From Kribbella jejuensis (lineage in GTDB: Bacteria > Actinomycetota > Actinomycetes > Propionibacteriales > Kribbellaceae): a stretch of 64,000 nt of DNA. A model generated the notes under the pieces. The model was not told the DNA's origin, searched no databases, and worked only from the letters and a program-made list of their open reading frames with translations. The stretch spans positions 496,001 to 560,000 of the forward strand of contig NZ_VFMM01000003.1 of NCBI RefSeq assembly GCF_006715085.1, in the 5' to 3' direction. A program made the translations under genes and the position numbers. Shown here piece by piece: positions 35,365 through 44,350 of this stretch. Positions within the stretch are counted from its first letter, which is position 1. Each line of letters begins with the position of its first letter.

Positions 35365-37500
35365 TTACGAGTTCACCGGGTTCCCGAACTCCCAGTGCCA
35401 CGGCTCCTCGCGGTTGCGGCCCGGCTCGGCCCAGGCGGGGTGCAGCCAGCCGTACGACGGGGCGTGCGCCTTCATCCACAGGTACTGGGCGGTGTTGTAC
35501 TTGTCGATGCCGCCGCACAGGTCGACCGCGACGCCCCAGCCGTGGTTCGACGTACCCGGGAGGGCCGCCAACGAGGGCTTGCGCTGGTACAGGCTGACCT
35601 GGGACGCGTACGAGCGGTAGGAGTCCGTGATGCACAGGGTCCTGCCGAACTGCGCGCGGTAGGCCGCAGCGAGTTTCAGGTACGCCGCGGCGGCGTCGCA
35701 GCGGAGCATGTGACCGGCCCCGATCGCGCACAGCTTGTCGGCCGGGATCATGCCGTTGCTGTAACCGCCCCAGCCGGTGCTGGCCGAGCCCGTAGCCAGG
35801 AACGGCATCGGGTTCACCGGGTCGCCGCCGAGCCGCACCTCGAAATGCAGGTGCGGTCCGGTCGTGTTTCCCTTGTCGCCGACGGCACCGATCTGCTGTC
35901 CGGCGGTCACCTGCTGGCCTTCGGTCACGTCGACCCGGCTCAGGTGCGCGTACAGCGTTTCCAGGCCGTTGCCGTGGTCGATCCGCACCAGGTTGCCGGC
36001 CCAGGCCGGGTGCTCGATCCGGACCACGCCGGACGTGACGGCGCGCACCGGCGTACCGATCGGGGCCGGGAAGTCCTGCCCGGTGTGGAAGCCGGACGAC
36101 CACTCGGAGCCGGCCTGACCGAACGGCGTACCGATCTCGTAGGTGCCGTCCGGCAGCGGCCAGGTCCAGGCGCCCGAGCCGACGTCGTACGACGTGGCGG
36201 TGTTGCCGCAGCGGAACGAGTACGCCTCGGAGGTCGCGACCGGCGCCACCTGCGGCTTGCTGGGAGCGCCGAGCGTCGGGCGAAGAGCGGCGTACAGGTT
36301 GTCGGGGACACTCGTGACGACGACCGCACCCTTCGACTCGTCGGCGGCGATCATCTGGTTGTCGTCGAGCGCGATGCCGATGTGCACGAGGCCGTACGAC
36401 CGGCTGCCCATGATCAGCAGGTCGCCGGGCTGGATCTGCGTGGTCGGCACGGCCTGGTAGTCGGGGTAGACCTTGCCGACCAGGTTCGGGAGTGTGGTGT
36501 ACGGCTCCCACGCGACGCGGGCCGCGCCAAGGCAGCCGTACTTGTCGGGGCCGGTCGCGGCCACGCCGTACGGCTTGCCGACGAGGCTGAAGGCCTGGTT
36601 GACCGCGCGGATGGTCTCGGCGGACAGCACCCGGACGGTCCGGCCGGATGCTGTGACGGATGCCACGCCGGGCACGGCGGCACCACGGCGGGTGAGCGGC
36701 GCGAGGCCGGCCGGGAGCTTGGCCGGGTTCTTGAGTACCGCGGCGGCGGGGGGAGTGACCTTCGCTGCGGCGAGCTCGGTGAGGTACGTCTTCCACTGGG
36801 CGAGGGCCTGTGCGTCGCGGACCGTCTGCAGCTGTTGCGAGACCCCGGAAGCCACGTCGAGGTCCGCGGTCTGGTCGGCCATCATCGCGGAGGCGTCGGC
36901 GGCCTTCTGCTGGACCTGCTTGCTCAGCTCCTGCGCCTTCGCGGCGGCCTCGTTCGCGGCCGCGCGCTTGGTGACCGCGTCCTCCTTCAGCCGGTTCGAC
37001 TCCGACTCGGCGGCCAGGGCGGTGTTGTACTGCGAGACCTGCGTGCTGCCGAGCTGGACGATCGCGGTCTGCCGGTCGGCGATCTCCTGCAGGTTCTCCG
37101 CGACCGGGGCGAGCGACCACAGGAGCGATTCGGTTCCCATCACGGTCGGGATGCCGAGCTGGTACGCCTGCGCGGTGATCACCCCGAGGCGGTGGCGCTC
37201 CTTGTCGGCGCGGCTCTTCGACGTACTGGCCGTGGCCTCGGCGGCCTTCGCGGCGGCCTCGGCGCTCTGCGCTTCCTTGAGGGCCTTCGTGTAGGCGATC
37301 GTGGCCTTCGCGAAGTCGGCCTGGACCGCGGCGGCCTCGGCCTGGAGCTGCTCGAGCGACCGGTTCACGTCGGTGACGGAGGCGGGTGGCGGCTGGGAGG
37401 CGGTGGGCGTGGGGTCATCGGCGTACGCCGGTAGTGCCACGGCCGCCAGTAAGGTGCCGATTGCCGCGAAACGCAGCCCTCGGCGCTTCCCCAGATGCAT
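35365..37500 (-). CDS. Secreted three-domain peptidoglycan peptidase (NlpC/P60-like, M23, M15)
   Basis: A 711-residue secreted protein. A signal peptide (1-27, AYA end) and a long Ala-rich coiled coil (about 42-240) precede three peptidase domains: an NlpC/P60-like region (300-385, Cys323 and His373), an M23 lysostaphin-type domain (HTGQD at 471-475 region, His472, Asp476, GPHLHF with His550 and His552) and an M15 VanY-type domain (SNHGWGVAVDL with His653 and Asp660, WHWEF with His702). It likely remodels the cell wall. NlpC Cys lies in YGCLGA, lacking the usual DCSG context, so that domain may be weak. All three in one chain is uncommon. Confidence 0.88.
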   Translation of the reverse strand: MHLGKRRGLRFAAIGTLLAAVALPAYADDPTPTASQPPPASVTDVNRSLEQLQAEAAAVQADFAKATIAYTKALKEAQSAEAAAKAAEATASTSKSRADKERHRLGVITAQAYQLGIPTVMGTESLLWSLAPVAENLQEIADRQTAIVQLGSTQVSQYNTALAAESESNRLKEDAVTKRAAANEAAAKAQELSKQVQQKAADASAMMADQTADLDVASGVSQQLQTVRDAQALAQWKTYLTELAAAKVTPPAAAVLKNPAKLPAGLAPLTRRGAAVPGVASVTASGRTVRVLSAETIRAVNQAFSLVGKPYGVAATGPDKYGCLGAARVAWEPYTTLPNLVGKVYPDYQAVPTTQIQPGDLLIMGSRSYGLVHIGIALDDNQMIAADESKGAVVVTSVPDNLYAALRPTLGAPSKPQVAPVATSEAYSFRCGNTATSYDVGSGAWTWPLPDGTYEIGTPFGQAGSEWSSGFHTGQDFPAPIGTPVRAVTSGVVRIEHPAWAGNLVRIDHGNGLETLYAHLSRVDVTEGQQVTAGQQIGAVGDKGNTTGPHLHFEVRLGGDPVNPMPFLATGSASTGWGGYSNGMIPADKLCAIGAGHMLRCDAAAAYLKLAAAYRAQFGRTLCITDSYRSYASQVSLYQRKPSLAALPGTSNHGWGVAVDLCGGIDKYNTAQYLWMKAHAPSYGWLHPAWAEPGRNREEPWHWEFGNPVNS

Positions 37501-37584
37501 CCATCCCCCATGTAACTCGCCTCACGCGATAGCCCAGCGTAGGCGTCGTACGGTCCTTACGGAACCCCGGCTAGCATTCACCCC

Positions 37585-38982
37585 ATGGCCTCGCACTTTG
37601 ACGTTGTTGTCCTCGGCGCGGGTCCGGGTGGGTACGTCGCGGCGATCCGCGCTGCCCAGCTCGGCCTCAAGACCGCCATCATCGAGAAGAAGTACTGGGG
37701 CGGTGTCTGCCTGAACGTGGGCTGTATCCCGTCCAAGGCGCTGCTGCGGAACGCCGAGCTGTCGCACATCTTCCGGACGGAGGCGAAGACCTTCGGCATC
37801 AGCGGAGAGGTCAGCTTCGACTTCCCGACCGCGGTGCAGCGTTCCCGCAAGGTCGCCGACGGCCGGGTCAAGGGCGTCCACTTCCTGATGAAGAAGAACA
37901 ACATCACCGAGTTCGACGGCTGGGGTTCGTTCACCGACGCGAACACCCTCGACGTGACGCTGAACGACGGGTCGTCCGAGACCGTCACGTTCGGCTCGTG
38001 CATCGTCGCGACCGGCGCGACCACCAAGCTGCTGCCGGGCACCCAGCTGAGCGACCGCGTGGTGACCTACGAAGAGCAGATCCTGACCGAGGAGCTGCCC
38101 GGCTCGATCGTGATCGCCGGCGCGGGTGCGATCGGCGTCGAGTTCGCGTACGTGCTGGCGAACTACGGCGTGAAGGTGACGATCGTCGAGTTCCTCGACC
38201 GGATGGTCCCGCTGGAGGACCCGGAGGTCTCCAAGGAGCTCGCCAAGGCGTACAAGAAACTCGGTGTCGACGTCCTGACCTCGACCCGGGTGGACTCGAT
38301 CGACGACTCCGGCGCTTCGGTGAAGGTCACCGTGACCGGCAAGGACGGTGTCCAGAAGACGATCGAGGCCGACAAGGTCATGCAGGCGATCGGCTTCCAG
38401 CCGCGCGTCGACGGGTACGGCCTGGACAAGATCGGGGTCGCGCTGACCGAGCGCGGCGCGATCGGCGTGGACGGCTTCTGCCGGACCAACGTGCCGAACA
38501 TCTTCGCGATCGGCGACGTGACCGCGAAGCTGATGCTCGCGCACGCGGCCGAGGCGATGGGCGTGATCGCCGCCGAGACGATCGCCGGGCACGAGACGAT
38601 GGAGCTCGACTACGCGATGATCCCGCGGGCGACGTTCTGCCAGCCGCAGATCGCCAGCTTCGGCTACACCGAGGAGGAGGCTCGCAAGCTTGGCCACGAC
38701 GTCAAGGTCGCCAAGTTCCCGTTCACCGCGAACGGCAAGGCCCACGGCCTCGGCGACCCGACCGGCTTCGTCAAGGTGATCAGCTCCGCGAAGTACGGCG
38801 AACTCCTGGGCGCGCACCTGATCGGCCCGGAGGTCACCGAGCTGCTGCCCGAGCTGACCCTGGCCCAGAAGTGGGACCTGACCACCAAGGAACTGGCCCG
38901 CAACGTCCACGCCCACCCCACCCTGAGCGAGGCCCTCCAAGAGGCCTTCCACGGCCTCGAAGGCCACATGATCAACTTCTGA
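37585..38982 (+). CDS. lpdA: Dihydrolipoyl dehydrogenase
   Basis: A 465-residue E3 enzyme that reoxidises dihydrolipoamide in 2-oxoacid dehydrogenase complexes with FAD and NAD+. FAD motif GAGPGG (11-16), redox disulfide Cys42/Cys47 in GGVCLNVGCIPSK, NAD motif GAGAIGVEFA, and the C-terminal dyad His444/Glu449 in HAHPTLSEA are all present. It is a single gene followed by a strong terminator, so it is likely a housekeeping E3 not linked to a specific complex. Confidence 0.96.
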   Translation: MASHFDVVVLGAGPGGYVAAIRAAQLGLKTAIIEKKYWGGVCLNVGCIPSKALLRNAELSHIFRTEAKTFGISGEVSFDFPTAVQRSRKVADGRVKGVHFLMKKNNITEFDGWGSFTDANTLDVTLNDGSSETVTFGSCIVATGATTKLLPGTQLSDRVVTYEEQILTEELPGSIVIAGAGAIGVEFAYVLANYGVKVTIVEFLDRMVPLEDPEVSKELAKAYKKLGVDVLTSTRVDSIDDSGASVKVTVTGKDGVQKTIEADKVMQAIGFQPRVDGYGLDKIGVALTERGAIGVDGFCRTNVPNIFAIGDVTAKLMLAHAAEAMGVIAAETIAGHETMELDYAMIPRATFCQPQIASFGYTEEEARKLGHDVKVAKFPFTANGKAHGLGDPTGFVKVISSAKYGELLGAHLIGPEVTELLPELTLAQKWDLTTKELARNVHAHPTLSEALQEAFHGLEGHMINF

Positions 38983-38994
38983 CCCGCTTCACCT

Positions 38995-39034
38995 GACACC
39001 GGCGGCAGATCCTTCTGCCGCCGGTGTCGTTTTT
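38995..39034. terminator. Bidirectional intrinsic terminator
   Basis: GACACCGGCGGCAG (38995-39008) and CTGCCGCCGGTGTC (39015-39028) form a perfect 14-base stem with a 6-base loop, followed by a T run. It lies 13 bases past the lpdA stop and just before the stop of the convergent trmO gene, so it probably serves both. Confidence 0.92.
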
Positions 39035-39448
39035 CTAACGCTCGGAGATGCCGCCCAGTACGGGTTTGACGTCGACGATCGGGGTGCCGTCGAGGGCTTC
39101 CAGGTCGCTGACGCGGACTCGCAGGCCGTCCACCTCCAGTACCTGTACCCGGTGCAGGCCGAGTGGATTGGGGCGGTCCGGCGACCTGGTGCTGAAGACG
39201 CCGGTCGCCGGGCGCGTCGCATCGCCCCGCGGGTGCACCTTCTGTACGTCCCGGTCGGCGCGGTCGAACCAGCTGATCAGGATCAGCTCATCACCGACGC
39301 CCAGGTCCGCCAGCGCCTCGGTCACGCTGGCTTCGAACACCACCCAAGCAGCCGGCGCGCCTTCGTCCCCCTGCCGGGGCGCGTCCGCACGCTCCCGCAG
39401 TTCGGACTCCACCCGCGCGATCGGTCGCAGGACCAGCTCGGCTGTCAT
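39035..39448 (-). CDS. trmO: tRNA (N6-threonylcarbamoyladenosine37) methyltransferase TrmO
   Basis: A 137-residue TsaA/TrmO protein, which adds a methyl group to t6A at position 37 of certain threonine tRNAs using SAM. The diagnostic FSTRSPDRPNPLGLHRVQVL motif is present in the middle. ATG at 39448 overlaps the stop of the upstream phosphodiesterase (ATGA), so they are co-translated. The frame is open upstream but that part belongs to the other gene. Confidence 0.9.
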   Translation of the reverse strand: MTAELVLRPIARVESELRERADAPRQGDEGAPAAWVVFEASVTEALADLGVGDELILISWFDRADRDVQKVHPRGDATRPATGVFSTRSPDRPNPLGLHRVQVLEVDGLRVRVSDLEALDGTPIVDVKPVLGGISER

Positions 39449-40182
39449 CACAAGCTCCTGTAGACGGTGTGGAGAGGTTCTTCGGCGGTGTAGGCGTGGA
39501 AGGCGAGGCCCGGGTCGGCCGTGAGGTCTACCAGCGACTCGGTCTGCGGCTCGAAGGGGAGGCGGACAGTCGAGCGGATACCGGGAGCGCCGCGCACGGG
39601 CAGGCCGGCGAAGGTGGTGGTGATCGCGTTGTGCACGTGGCCGGTGAGGAGCGCGGTGACGGGTTTGCCTTCCAGGACCTTCGCGAGATCGTCGGGGTTC
39701 TCGAGCTTCCACTGGTCCATGACGGGGTGGTGGAGTTCGAACGGTGGGTGGTGCATGGCGACGAAGAGCGGGCCGTCCACCGCATGGGTGAGGGTGGTTT
39801 CGAGCCAGGCGAGCGTGTCGTCCGACAGGTAGCCGTGGTCTTTGCCTTCGACGGTCGAGTCGACCAGGACGAAGCGGGCCTGGCCGACGTCGCGGACCTG
39901 GTTGACCGGGTGGCCGCTGGCGTGATCCGGCTCGGTGAGCAGGGCCCGGAACGGCTGGCTGACGTCATGGTTGCCGGGGAGGACCAGGGTCGGTACGTCG
40001 AAGGTCAACTCACGCGCGACCTCGACGTACTCCTCGGGCAGGCCGTGGTCGGCCAGGTCGCCGGTGACCAGGACGACGTCGACGGTTGACGAACGGACGT
40101 ACGACGTGACGCGCCGGAGGCGGTCGCGCGCCTGCTCGGAGCCGTCGAGGTGCGGGTCACTGAGGTGCGCGATGACGTACAT
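39448..40182 (-). CDS. CpdA-like metallophosphoesterase
   Basis: A 244-residue calcineurin-type phosphoesterase resembling 3',5'-cAMP phosphodiesterase CpdA. The metal-binding set is visible: Asp9 and His11 (SDPHLD), GDLADHG (Asp42), GNHD (70-73), MHHPPF and GHVH. ATG at 40182 starts the conserved core (MYVIAHLSDPH); the longer open frame upstream is unlikely. It is coupled to trmO. Confidence 0.88.
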   Translation of the reverse strand: MYVIAHLSDPHLDGSEQARDRLRRVTSYVRSSTVDVVLVTGDLADHGLPEEYVEVARELTFDVPTLVLPGNHDVSQPFRALLTEPDHASGHPVNQVRDVGQARFVLVDSTVEGKDHGYLSDDTLAWLETTLTHAVDGPLFVAMHHPPFELHHPVMDQWKLENPDDLAKVLEGKPVTALLTGHVHNAITTTFAGLPVRGAPGIRSTVRLPFEPQTESLVDLTADPGLAFHAYTAEEPLHTVYRSL

Positions 40183-40291
40183 GGTCAGCAGATTAGCCGC
40201 AGGCCGCCCGGCGGAGAGTGTCTGCTTACGGTGTGGTGACGCGCCGGGGTGGGGTTTGGTCCGGGTCTGGTGGTCTGAGAGATTTGGGCTC

Positions 40292-41647
40292 ATGGCTGAA
40301 CAGGTTGATGTGGTCGTGGTCGGGCTCGGTGTCGGCGGCGAGGAGACGGCCGGCCGGCTGGCGCAGGCCGGGCTGCGGGTGGTCGGGATCGAGTCCCGGC
40401 TGGTCGGCGGCGAGTGCCCGTACTACGGGTGCATCCCGAGCAAGATGATGATCCGGGCCGCGAACCTGATCGCCGAGACCCGGCGCGTGGACGGCATCGC
40501 GGGTACGGCGACCGTGCAGCCGGACTGGGCGCCGGTGGCGAAGCGGATCCGCGAGGAGGCGACCGACACCTGGAACGACCAGGTCGCGGTCGACCGGCTG
40601 GTGAACAAGGGCGCCACCGTGATCAAGGACGTCGCGACGGTCACCGGCCCGAACACCGTCCGCGCCGGCGACATCGAGTACGAGGCGGCCCGCGGCATCG
40701 TGATCGCGACCGGCACCGTGCCCTCGATCCCGCCGATCGACGGTCTTGCCGGTACACCGTTCTGGACCAACCGCGAGGCGATCGAGGCCGAGACGCTGCC
40801 GGCCTCGCTGCTGATCCTCGGCGGCGGCGCGATCGGGATGGAGCTGGCGCAGGTGTTCGCGCGCTTCGGCGTCCAGGTCACGGTCGTCGAGGGCGCCCCG
40901 GAGGTGCTGGCCATGGAGGAGCCGGAGTCCGGTGTGCTGGCCCGGGAGGCGCTCAAACGCGACGGCGTGACGTTCCACCTCGGTGCGCACGCGCAGCAGG
41001 TCGGGTACGCCGGCGGCGCGTTCACCGTCACGCTCGCGAACGGTACGTCGGTGACCGGCGAGAAGTTGCTGGTGGCAACGGGCCGCCGGGTGGCGACCGC
41101 GGACCTCGGCATCGACAAGCTCGGCCTGGACCCGAGTGCGCGCCGGATCGAGGTCGACGAGCACGTCCGCGCGGGCGACAAGGTGTGGGCGGTCGGCGAC
41201 GTCACCGGCGTCGGCGCGTTCACGCACAACGCGATGTACCAGGCCGACATCGCGGTCCGCGACATCCTGCAGGAGCCGGACGCCCCGACCGCGAGCTACC
41301 ACGCGATGCCGCGGGTGACGTTCACCGACCCGGAGATCGGGGCCGTCGGGATGACCGAGAAGCAGGCCCGCGAGGCCGGCCTGAACGTTCGTATCGGCTC
41401 GACCCCGATCCCGGCCTCGACCCGCGGCTGGATCCACAAGGCCGGCAACGAGGGCTTCATCAAGGTCGTGGTGGACGCCGACCGCGGCGTCCTGGTCGGC
41501 GCGACCAGCGCGGGCCCGACCGGTGGCGAGGTGCTCAGCGCGCTGGCAGTCGCGGTGCACGCCGCCGTACCGGTGAAGACGCTGCGGCAGATGATCTACG
41601 CGTATCCGACATTCCATCGAGCCATCGGTGAGGCACTGAAGTTCTAG
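40292..41647 (+). CDS. FAD/NAD(P) disulfide oxidoreductase (mercuric-reductase-like)
   Basis: A 451-residue flavoprotein of the pyridine nucleotide-disulfide family. FAD motif GLGVGGEE (11-18), redox pair Cys42/Cys47 (ECPYYGCIPSK), NAD(P) motif GGGAIGMELA and a dimerisation domain are present. The C-terminal dyad of lipoamide dehydrogenase is missing: the HPTxxE position reads YPTFHR. It is therefore not a second E3; related proteins include mercuric reductases and uncharacterised oxidoreductases. The start at 40292 gives a normal family N-terminus; the frame is open further upstream. Confidence 0.85.
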   Translation: MAEQVDVVVVGLGVGGEETAGRLAQAGLRVVGIESRLVGGECPYYGCIPSKMMIRAANLIAETRRVDGIAGTATVQPDWAPVAKRIREEATDTWNDQVAVDRLVNKGATVIKDVATVTGPNTVRAGDIEYEAARGIVIATGTVPSIPPIDGLAGTPFWTNREAIEAETLPASLLILGGGAIGMELAQVFARFGVQVTVVEGAPEVLAMEEPESGVLAREALKRDGVTFHLGAHAQQVGYAGGAFTVTLANGTSVTGEKLLVATGRRVATADLGIDKLGLDPSARRIEVDEHVRAGDKVWAVGDVTGVGAFTHNAMYQADIAVRDILQEPDAPTASYHAMPRVTFTDPEIGAVGMTEKQAREAGLNVRIGSTPIPASTRGWIHKAGNEGFIKVVVDADRGVLVGATSAGPTGGEVLSALAVAVHAAVPVKTLRQMIYAYPTFHRAIGEALKF

Positions 41648-41667
41648 TTGCGAACCAGTCGCAACTA
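41645..41667. promoter_or_regulatory. Nur-like box before Co/Ni transporter
   Basis: TAGTTGCGA-N5-TCGCAACTA is a perfect 9-base inverted repeat, 16 bases before the cbiM start and overlapping the upstream stop codon. Its core TTGCGA-N5-TCGCAA resembles the Nur box (TTGCAA-N5-TTGCAA) bound by the nickel-responsive Fur-family repressor of Streptomyces. Confidence 0.6.
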
Positions 41668-41683
41668 GCTCCAGAATGGCCGG

Positions 41684-42700
41684 GTGCATGTGCCCGACGG
41701 TTTCTTCGACGCGCCCACGTCCGTCGCCACCGGTCTGATCGCGGCCGGGGCGGTCGGCTTCAGCCTGCAACGGGCGAACCGGGAGCTCCGCGAGAGCGGC
41801 CCGGCGCTGGCCGGGCTGACCGCGGCGTTCGTGTTCGCCGTGCAGATGGTCAACTTCCCGGTCGGCGCCGGGACCAGTGGCCACCTGCTCGGCGGTGCGC
41901 TGGCGGCCGCGCTGGTCGGGCCGTGGACCGCCGTCCTGGTGATGTCCACGGTCCTGCTCGTCCAGGGCCTGCTGTTCGCCGACGGCGGGCTGACCGCACT
42001 CGGTACGAACATCACGTTGATGGGTCTCGTCACGGTCCTCGTCGGGTACTTCCTCACCCGCGCATTGCTGAAGGTGCTGCCGCGGCGGGCCGGCAGCGTC
42101 GTACCGGCGACGGCCGTCGGCGCGCTGGTCTCGGTTCCGGTCGCGGCGCTGGCGTTCACCGGGCTGTACGCGATCGGCGGCGCGGTCGACATCCCGCTCG
42201 GCAAGCTGGCGACCGCGATGGTCGGCTGGCACGTCCTGGTCGGCATCGGCGAAGCGGTCATCACCGCGGCCGTGCTGAGCGCCGTGGTCGCGACCCGGCC
42301 GGACCTCGTCTACGCGGCCCGGCACCTGCAGCAGGACCTGGTCCTGATCGATGCCGACGGCAACACCTCGACGGTCGCACCGGATCGGCCGATCGCCGCG
42401 CAGCCGGCCGGGCGTTCGCTGGGCATCGGTATCGCCGTCACGTTGATGGTCGCGGGCGGGCTGAGCCTGTTCGCGAGCGCGCATCCGGACGGGCTGGAGT
42501 TCGTCGGCGCGAAGCTCGGGTTCGAGAGCGCCGCGAAGGACTCGGCAGTGGCGGGCAGCCCGCTGGCCGACTACGGCGTGCACGGGATCGGCAACACGCA
42601 GGTGTCCGGCGCGCTGGCCGGAATCATCGGCGTACTGGTGACGATCGTGGTCGGGCTGGCGATCGCGAAGCTGGCCTCGCTGAAGGCCGACAAGGCCTGA
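41684..42700 (+). CDS. cbiM: ECF-type cobalt/nickel transporter CbiM-CbiN-like fusion
   Basis: A 338-residue membrane protein: residues 1-225 are CbiM/NikM, the metal-binding subunit, and the C-terminal part (after about 240, with two more helices around a soluble loop) resembles the CbiN/NikN component. The protein begins MHVPDGFFD; the second-position His is the essential metal ligand, which fixes the GTG at 41684 as the start. The operon continues with CbiQ and CbiO. The Nur-like box and lack of a cobalamin riboswitch favour nickel over cobalt. Confidence 0.9.
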   Translation: MHVPDGFFDAPTSVATGLIAAGAVGFSLQRANRELRESGPALAGLTAAFVFAVQMVNFPVGAGTSGHLLGGALAAALVGPWTAVLVMSTVLLVQGLLFADGGLTALGTNITLMGLVTVLVGYFLTRALLKVLPRRAGSVVPATAVGALVSVPVAALAFTGLYAIGGAVDIPLGKLATAMVGWHVLVGIGEAVITAAVLSAVVATRPDLVYAARHLQQDLVLIDADGNTSTVAPDRPIAAQPAGRSLGIGIAVTLMVAGGLSLFASAHPDGLEFVGAKLGFESAAKDSAVAGSPLADYGVHGIGNTQVSGALAGIIGVLVTIVVGLAIAKLASLKADKA

Positions 42701-43458
42701 TGAGCGGCGACGGCCTGCTGGTGGCGGTGGACAGCCCGGTGCATCGCATCCCCGCGCAGGTGAAACTGGTCGCGCTGTTCGTCTTCGTCCTCGCCGTGGT
42801 CTCGACCCCGGCCGCCGTCTTCTGGGCGTTCGGCCTGTACGCCGTGATGCTCGTGGCGGCTGTGGTCGCGGCGAAGGTCCCGGCGCCGGTGGTGTCCCGA
42901 CGGCTCGCGGTGGAGACGCCGTTCATCGTGTTCGCGCTGCTGCTCCCGTTCGTTGCCGCCGGCCCGCAGTTCGACGTACTCGGGTTGCACCTGTCCCAGT
43001 CGGGCGTGCTCGGCGCGTGGAACGTGCTCGCGAAGGGCACGCTCGGGGTGATCGCGGCGATCCTGCTGTCGGCGACGACCGCGCCGCGCGACCTGCTGGC
43101 CGGGCTCGAGCGGCTGCGGTTGCCTGCGACCCTGGTGGCGATCCTGTCGTTCATGGTTCGGTACCTGAGCGTGGTGTCGGACGACCTGCACCGGATGCGG
43201 ATCGCTCGCGAGTCCCGCGGGTACACCGGCGGCCGGATCGGTCATCTCAAGGCGGTCGCCGGGGGAGTGGGCGCGCTGTTCGTGCGCAGTTTCGAGCGCG
43301 GCGAGCGGGTGCACCTGGCGATGCGCTCGCGCGGGTACGTCGGGCGGATGCCGCTGCTCAGCCCGTCGGGCGCGTCCGGCGGGCAGTGGCTCGAAGGGCT
43401 GGCGATCTCCATCGGCGCCGTCGTCATCGCGGTCGCGGCCAGGGTGGTGGGCTTGTGA
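42700..43458 (+). CDS. cbiQ: ECF transporter transmembrane component CbiQ/NikQ
   Basis: A 252-residue membrane protein with four to five helices and the two cytoplasmic Ala-Arg-type coupling motifs of ECF T components, RESRGY and RSRGY (SRG at both). It links the metal-binding subunit to the ATPase. ATG overlaps the cbiM stop by one base. Confidence 0.9.
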   Translation: MSGDGLLVAVDSPVHRIPAQVKLVALFVFVLAVVSTPAAVFWAFGLYAVMLVAAVVAAKVPAPVVSRRLAVETPFIVFALLLPFVAAGPQFDVLGLHLSQSGVLGAWNVLAKGTLGVIAAILLSATTAPRDLLAGLERLRLPATLVAILSFMVRYLSVVSDDLHRMRIARESRGYTGGRIGHLKAVAGGVGALFVRSFERGERVHLAMRSRGYVGRMPLLSPSGASGGQWLEGLAISIGAVVIAVAARVVGL

Positions 43459-44225
43459 GCGGTCCGGCGATTCAGGTCGAACGGCTGGTGTTCGCGTATC
43501 CCGACGGGCGGCAGGCGCTGTACGGCGTCGACTTCACCGTCGAGCGCGGCGAGCGGGTCGCGCTGCTCGGGCCGAACGGTGCCGGCAAGACCACGCTGGT
43601 TCTGCACCTCAACGGCATCCTCGGCTCGGTCGCGGGCGGCACCGGCAGCGGCCGGGTCCAGATCGGCGGTACCGGCGTACACCGGGAACACCTGACCGTG
43701 ATCCGGCGCAAGGTCGGACTCGTCTTCCAGGACCCGGACGACCAGCTGTTCATGCCGACGGTGCGCGACGACGTGGCGTTCGGTCCCGCGAACCTTGGGC
43801 TCCGCGGCGCCGAGCTCGACGAACGGGTTCACGAGGCGCTGGTCCAGGTAGGGATGCAGGACTACGCGGATCTCGCGCCGCACCACCTGTCGTTCGGCCA
43901 GCGGCGTCGGGTCGCCGTTGCCACGGTGCTCGCGATGCGTCCCGAAGTACTCGTGCTCGACGAGCCGTCGAGCAACCTCGACCCGGCCGCGCGCCGTGAG
44001 CTCGCCGACATCCTCGCCGGCTTGGACGTCACGCTGCTGATGATCACCCACGACCTCCCGTACGCGCTCCAGCTCTGCGAACGCAGCCTGCTGATGAACA
44101 ACGGCCGGATCGTCGCCGACGGCAAGACCCGCGACCTGCTCGGCGACGCGGACCTGATGGCCGCGAACCGGCTCGAGCTGCCCTACGGTTTCGATCCGCT
44201 GTCCGTCTCCGGACCCGAGCGCTAG
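43455..44225 (+). CDS. cbiO: ECF transporter ATPase CbiO/NikO
   Basis: A 256-residue ATPase that powers the ECF metal importer. Walker A GPNGAGKTT (39-47), Q-loop FQDPDDQLF typical of CbiO, signature LSFGQRRR, Walker B VLVLDEPSSNLDP. The signature has Phe in place of the usual Gly (LSGGQ). GTG at 43455 overlaps the stop of cbiQ (GTGA). Confidence 0.92.
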   Translation: MSGPAIQVERLVFAYPDGRQALYGVDFTVERGERVALLGPNGAGKTTLVLHLNGILGSVAGGTGSGRVQIGGTGVHREHLTVIRRKVGLVFQDPDDQLFMPTVRDDVAFGPANLGLRGAELDERVHEALVQVGMQDYADLAPHHLSFGQRRRVAVATVLAMRPEVLVLDEPSSNLDPAARRELADILAGLDVTLLMITHDLPYALQLCERSLLMNNGRIVADGKTRDLLGDADLMAANRLELPYGFDPLSVSGPER

Positions 44226-44350
44226 TTGATGACCGTCGCCGAGAATCCACGGTGAATTTGTTACCAGGCCCTTGTGTGTTACTCGCCGGTCAGCGATGGT
44301 GACGGTGAGTGGTTCAGTCGCCACCCCTCGCTCACAAAGGCGGTCCGCCC

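Noticed and set aside
39935..41647. Oxidoreductase beginning at 39935
   Set aside because: The first 119 codons run antisense through the phosphodiesterase gene; the flavin motif starts right after the ATG at 40292.
40226..42583. A 785-codon minus-strand frame
   Set aside because: Low-complexity His/Arg/Asp-rich translation opposite the oxidoreductase and CbiM genes; a product of GC-rich codon bias.
44226..44350. Riboswitch before the lipase gene or after the ECF operon
   Set aside because: The 125-base gap shows no cobalamin-type conserved boxes or strong multi-stem fold by eye.
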